Part shown: one piece after another, positions 13,885-14,564 of the stretch | Numbering within the stretch: the stretch's first letter is position 1 | Layout: every line of letters begins with the position of its first letter | Assembly (NCBI GenBank): GCA_031278395.1 | Contig: JAITKM010000026.1 | Location: 1-14,564 of the forward strand | Direction of reading: 5' to 3' | Length of the DNA: 14,564 nucleotides | DNA from: Deltaproteobacteria bacterium | GTDB taxonomy: Bacteria; Bdellovibrionota_C; UBA2361; SZUA-149; JAITKM01 | Notes under the pieces: generated by a model | Database searches by the model: none | Told to the model about the DNA's origin: nothing | Seen by the model: the letters and a program-made list of their open reading frames with translations, nothing else | Position numbers and translations under genes: made by a program

Positions 13885-14564
13885 CTAATCCTCACTATTA
13901 TCATTTAGGTTTAAAAATAAATAATTAATAGGAGTAATCAAACGTCTTCTTAATAATTCTTTATTTACTTCTTCTTTTGCTCTTCCTTTTATAATTCGTA
14001 GTTCTTCTTCAATAGCTTTTTCTCCTTTTTCTACTTCATTCTTATCTGATGTTATTCTAACCAAAACTCCTTTTTCATCTTTGCTTATATGCATAACTCC
14101 TTTTTTATCTTTGCTTATATAAAATCCTAGATCTCCTTCTGGTATATTTAAAATATTATTATCTAGTATTGTTGTTTTCACATTCACGTCTTTGCCGTCT
14201 GTGGTAGCTTTAATATTACCTCCAGTTATAACTTCTCCAGATTCAACCTTAATATTAGCTTCGCCTGTGGATTGTTTTTCACTAGTTGATATCGTTGCAT
14301 CAACACTACTTACGTTTGTACCATGGTTAGTATTACCACTGGCATTGAATTTTGATTGCTCTTTATTGGCTTGTACGTTTACATCGAATTTTGCATTAGA
14401 TTGTGGCACCCAATAGTCTTTCAGACTATATGTTTTATTAGCAGTACCACTGCTTGAGATTTCAGCTTTATCTTTATTAGCCTCTGCTTCAGCATTGTAT
14501 ACGGATCTACTACTGGTTGTGGATTCATCTTTATTTACAGTATGAACTTCAGCATCACCACTGC
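13885..14564 (-). CDS. Asn/Ser/Thr-rich repeat protein, C-terminal part
   Basis: The frame is open from the right edge to TAG 13885-13887, giving at least 225 residues. A GTG at 14407-14409 is internal to the open frame, so the real start lies outside the window. Residues 1-140 are polar and strand-like, with a loose repeat: VNKDESTTSSR, ANKDKAEISSSGTANKTYS and ANKEQSKFNASGNTNHGT, each preceded by alternating hydrophobic residues (AEAEA, DVNVQ). At about 157-176 the ten-residue unit ISKDxKGVxx occurs twice. Residues 182-210 form a charged helix (EKAIEEELRIIKGRAKEEV). The end, ITPINYLFLNLNDNSED, has no membrane anchor or LPXTG. The composition suggests a secreted or surface fibre-like protein, but I recognise no family. 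Confidence 0.75.
   Translation of the reverse strand, partial: SGDAEVHTVNKDESTTSSRSVYNAEAEANKDKAEISSSGTANKTYSLKDYWVPQSNAKFDVNVQANKEQSKFNASGNTNHGTNVSSVDATISTSEKQSTGEANIKVESGEVITGGNIKATTDGKDVNVKTTILDNNILNIPEGDLGFYISKDKKGVMHISKDEKGVLVRITSDKNEVEKGEKAIEEELRIIKGRAKEEVNKELLRRRLITPINYLFLNLNDNSED
14065..14124 (-). repeat. Tandem 30-base repeat inside the repeat protein
   Basis: Two units begin at 14065 and 14095. Each starts AACTCCTTTTT on the plus strand, and the first 26 bases differ by one substitution. They encode the duplicated ISKDxKGV block. The near identity at DNA level means the duplication is recent. Confidence 0.75.

Overview
The window is AT-rich bacterial DNA from a Gram-negative organism. 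The evidence for that is a lipoprotein signal peptidase next to an OmpA/Pal-type lipoprotein. The isoleucyl-tRNA synthetase is the long eukaryote-like form. Repeat-rich intergenic DNA and a frameshifted gene fit a host-associated or reduced genome. I cannot name the genus from sequence alone.

Left half (1-8674): a conserved block on the minus strand. Read 5' to 3' on that strand it runs tyrS, a 435-base gap, then ileS, lspA, a Pal/YiaD-like lipoprotein gene and trmB, tightly packed (ileS and lspA overlap by one base; later gaps are 9-11 bases). After a 281-base gap comes asnS. The block charges tRNAs (Tyr, Ile, Asn), modifies tRNA (m7G46), and makes and matures an outer-membrane lipoprotein. 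Only the ileS and lipoprotein genes have strong AGGAGG-type ribosome sites. The 3' end of an unidentified plus-strand gene lies at the left edge.

Right half (8675-14564): an accessory-looking region. It has a polytopic membrane protein with weak UbiA-like architecture, a broken GT4 glycosyltransferase interrupted at a run of ten G, an intact FkbM-type methyltransferase and, convergent to it, a polysaccharide pyruvyl transferase. Together these suggest surface glycan synthesis. A short doubtful ORF follows, then repeat-filled non-coding DNA, then the C-terminal part of a large Asn/Ser/Thr/Lys-rich repeat protein that runs off the right edge.

The most unusual signal is a family of short dispersed repeats with a CTGGTRTRGGGTTCTTTT-like core. 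I count about nine copies, all intergenic, in three clusters: between ileS and tyrS, between the convergent FkbM and pyruvyl transferase genes, and at 13200-13530. Twice the copies form facing inverted arms around AT-rich DNA (about 118 and 206 bp), like a small non-autonomous element. The second notable signal is the G10 tract in the glycosyltransferase: adding one G restores a continuous reading frame. It is either a phase-variable switch or a decaying gene.
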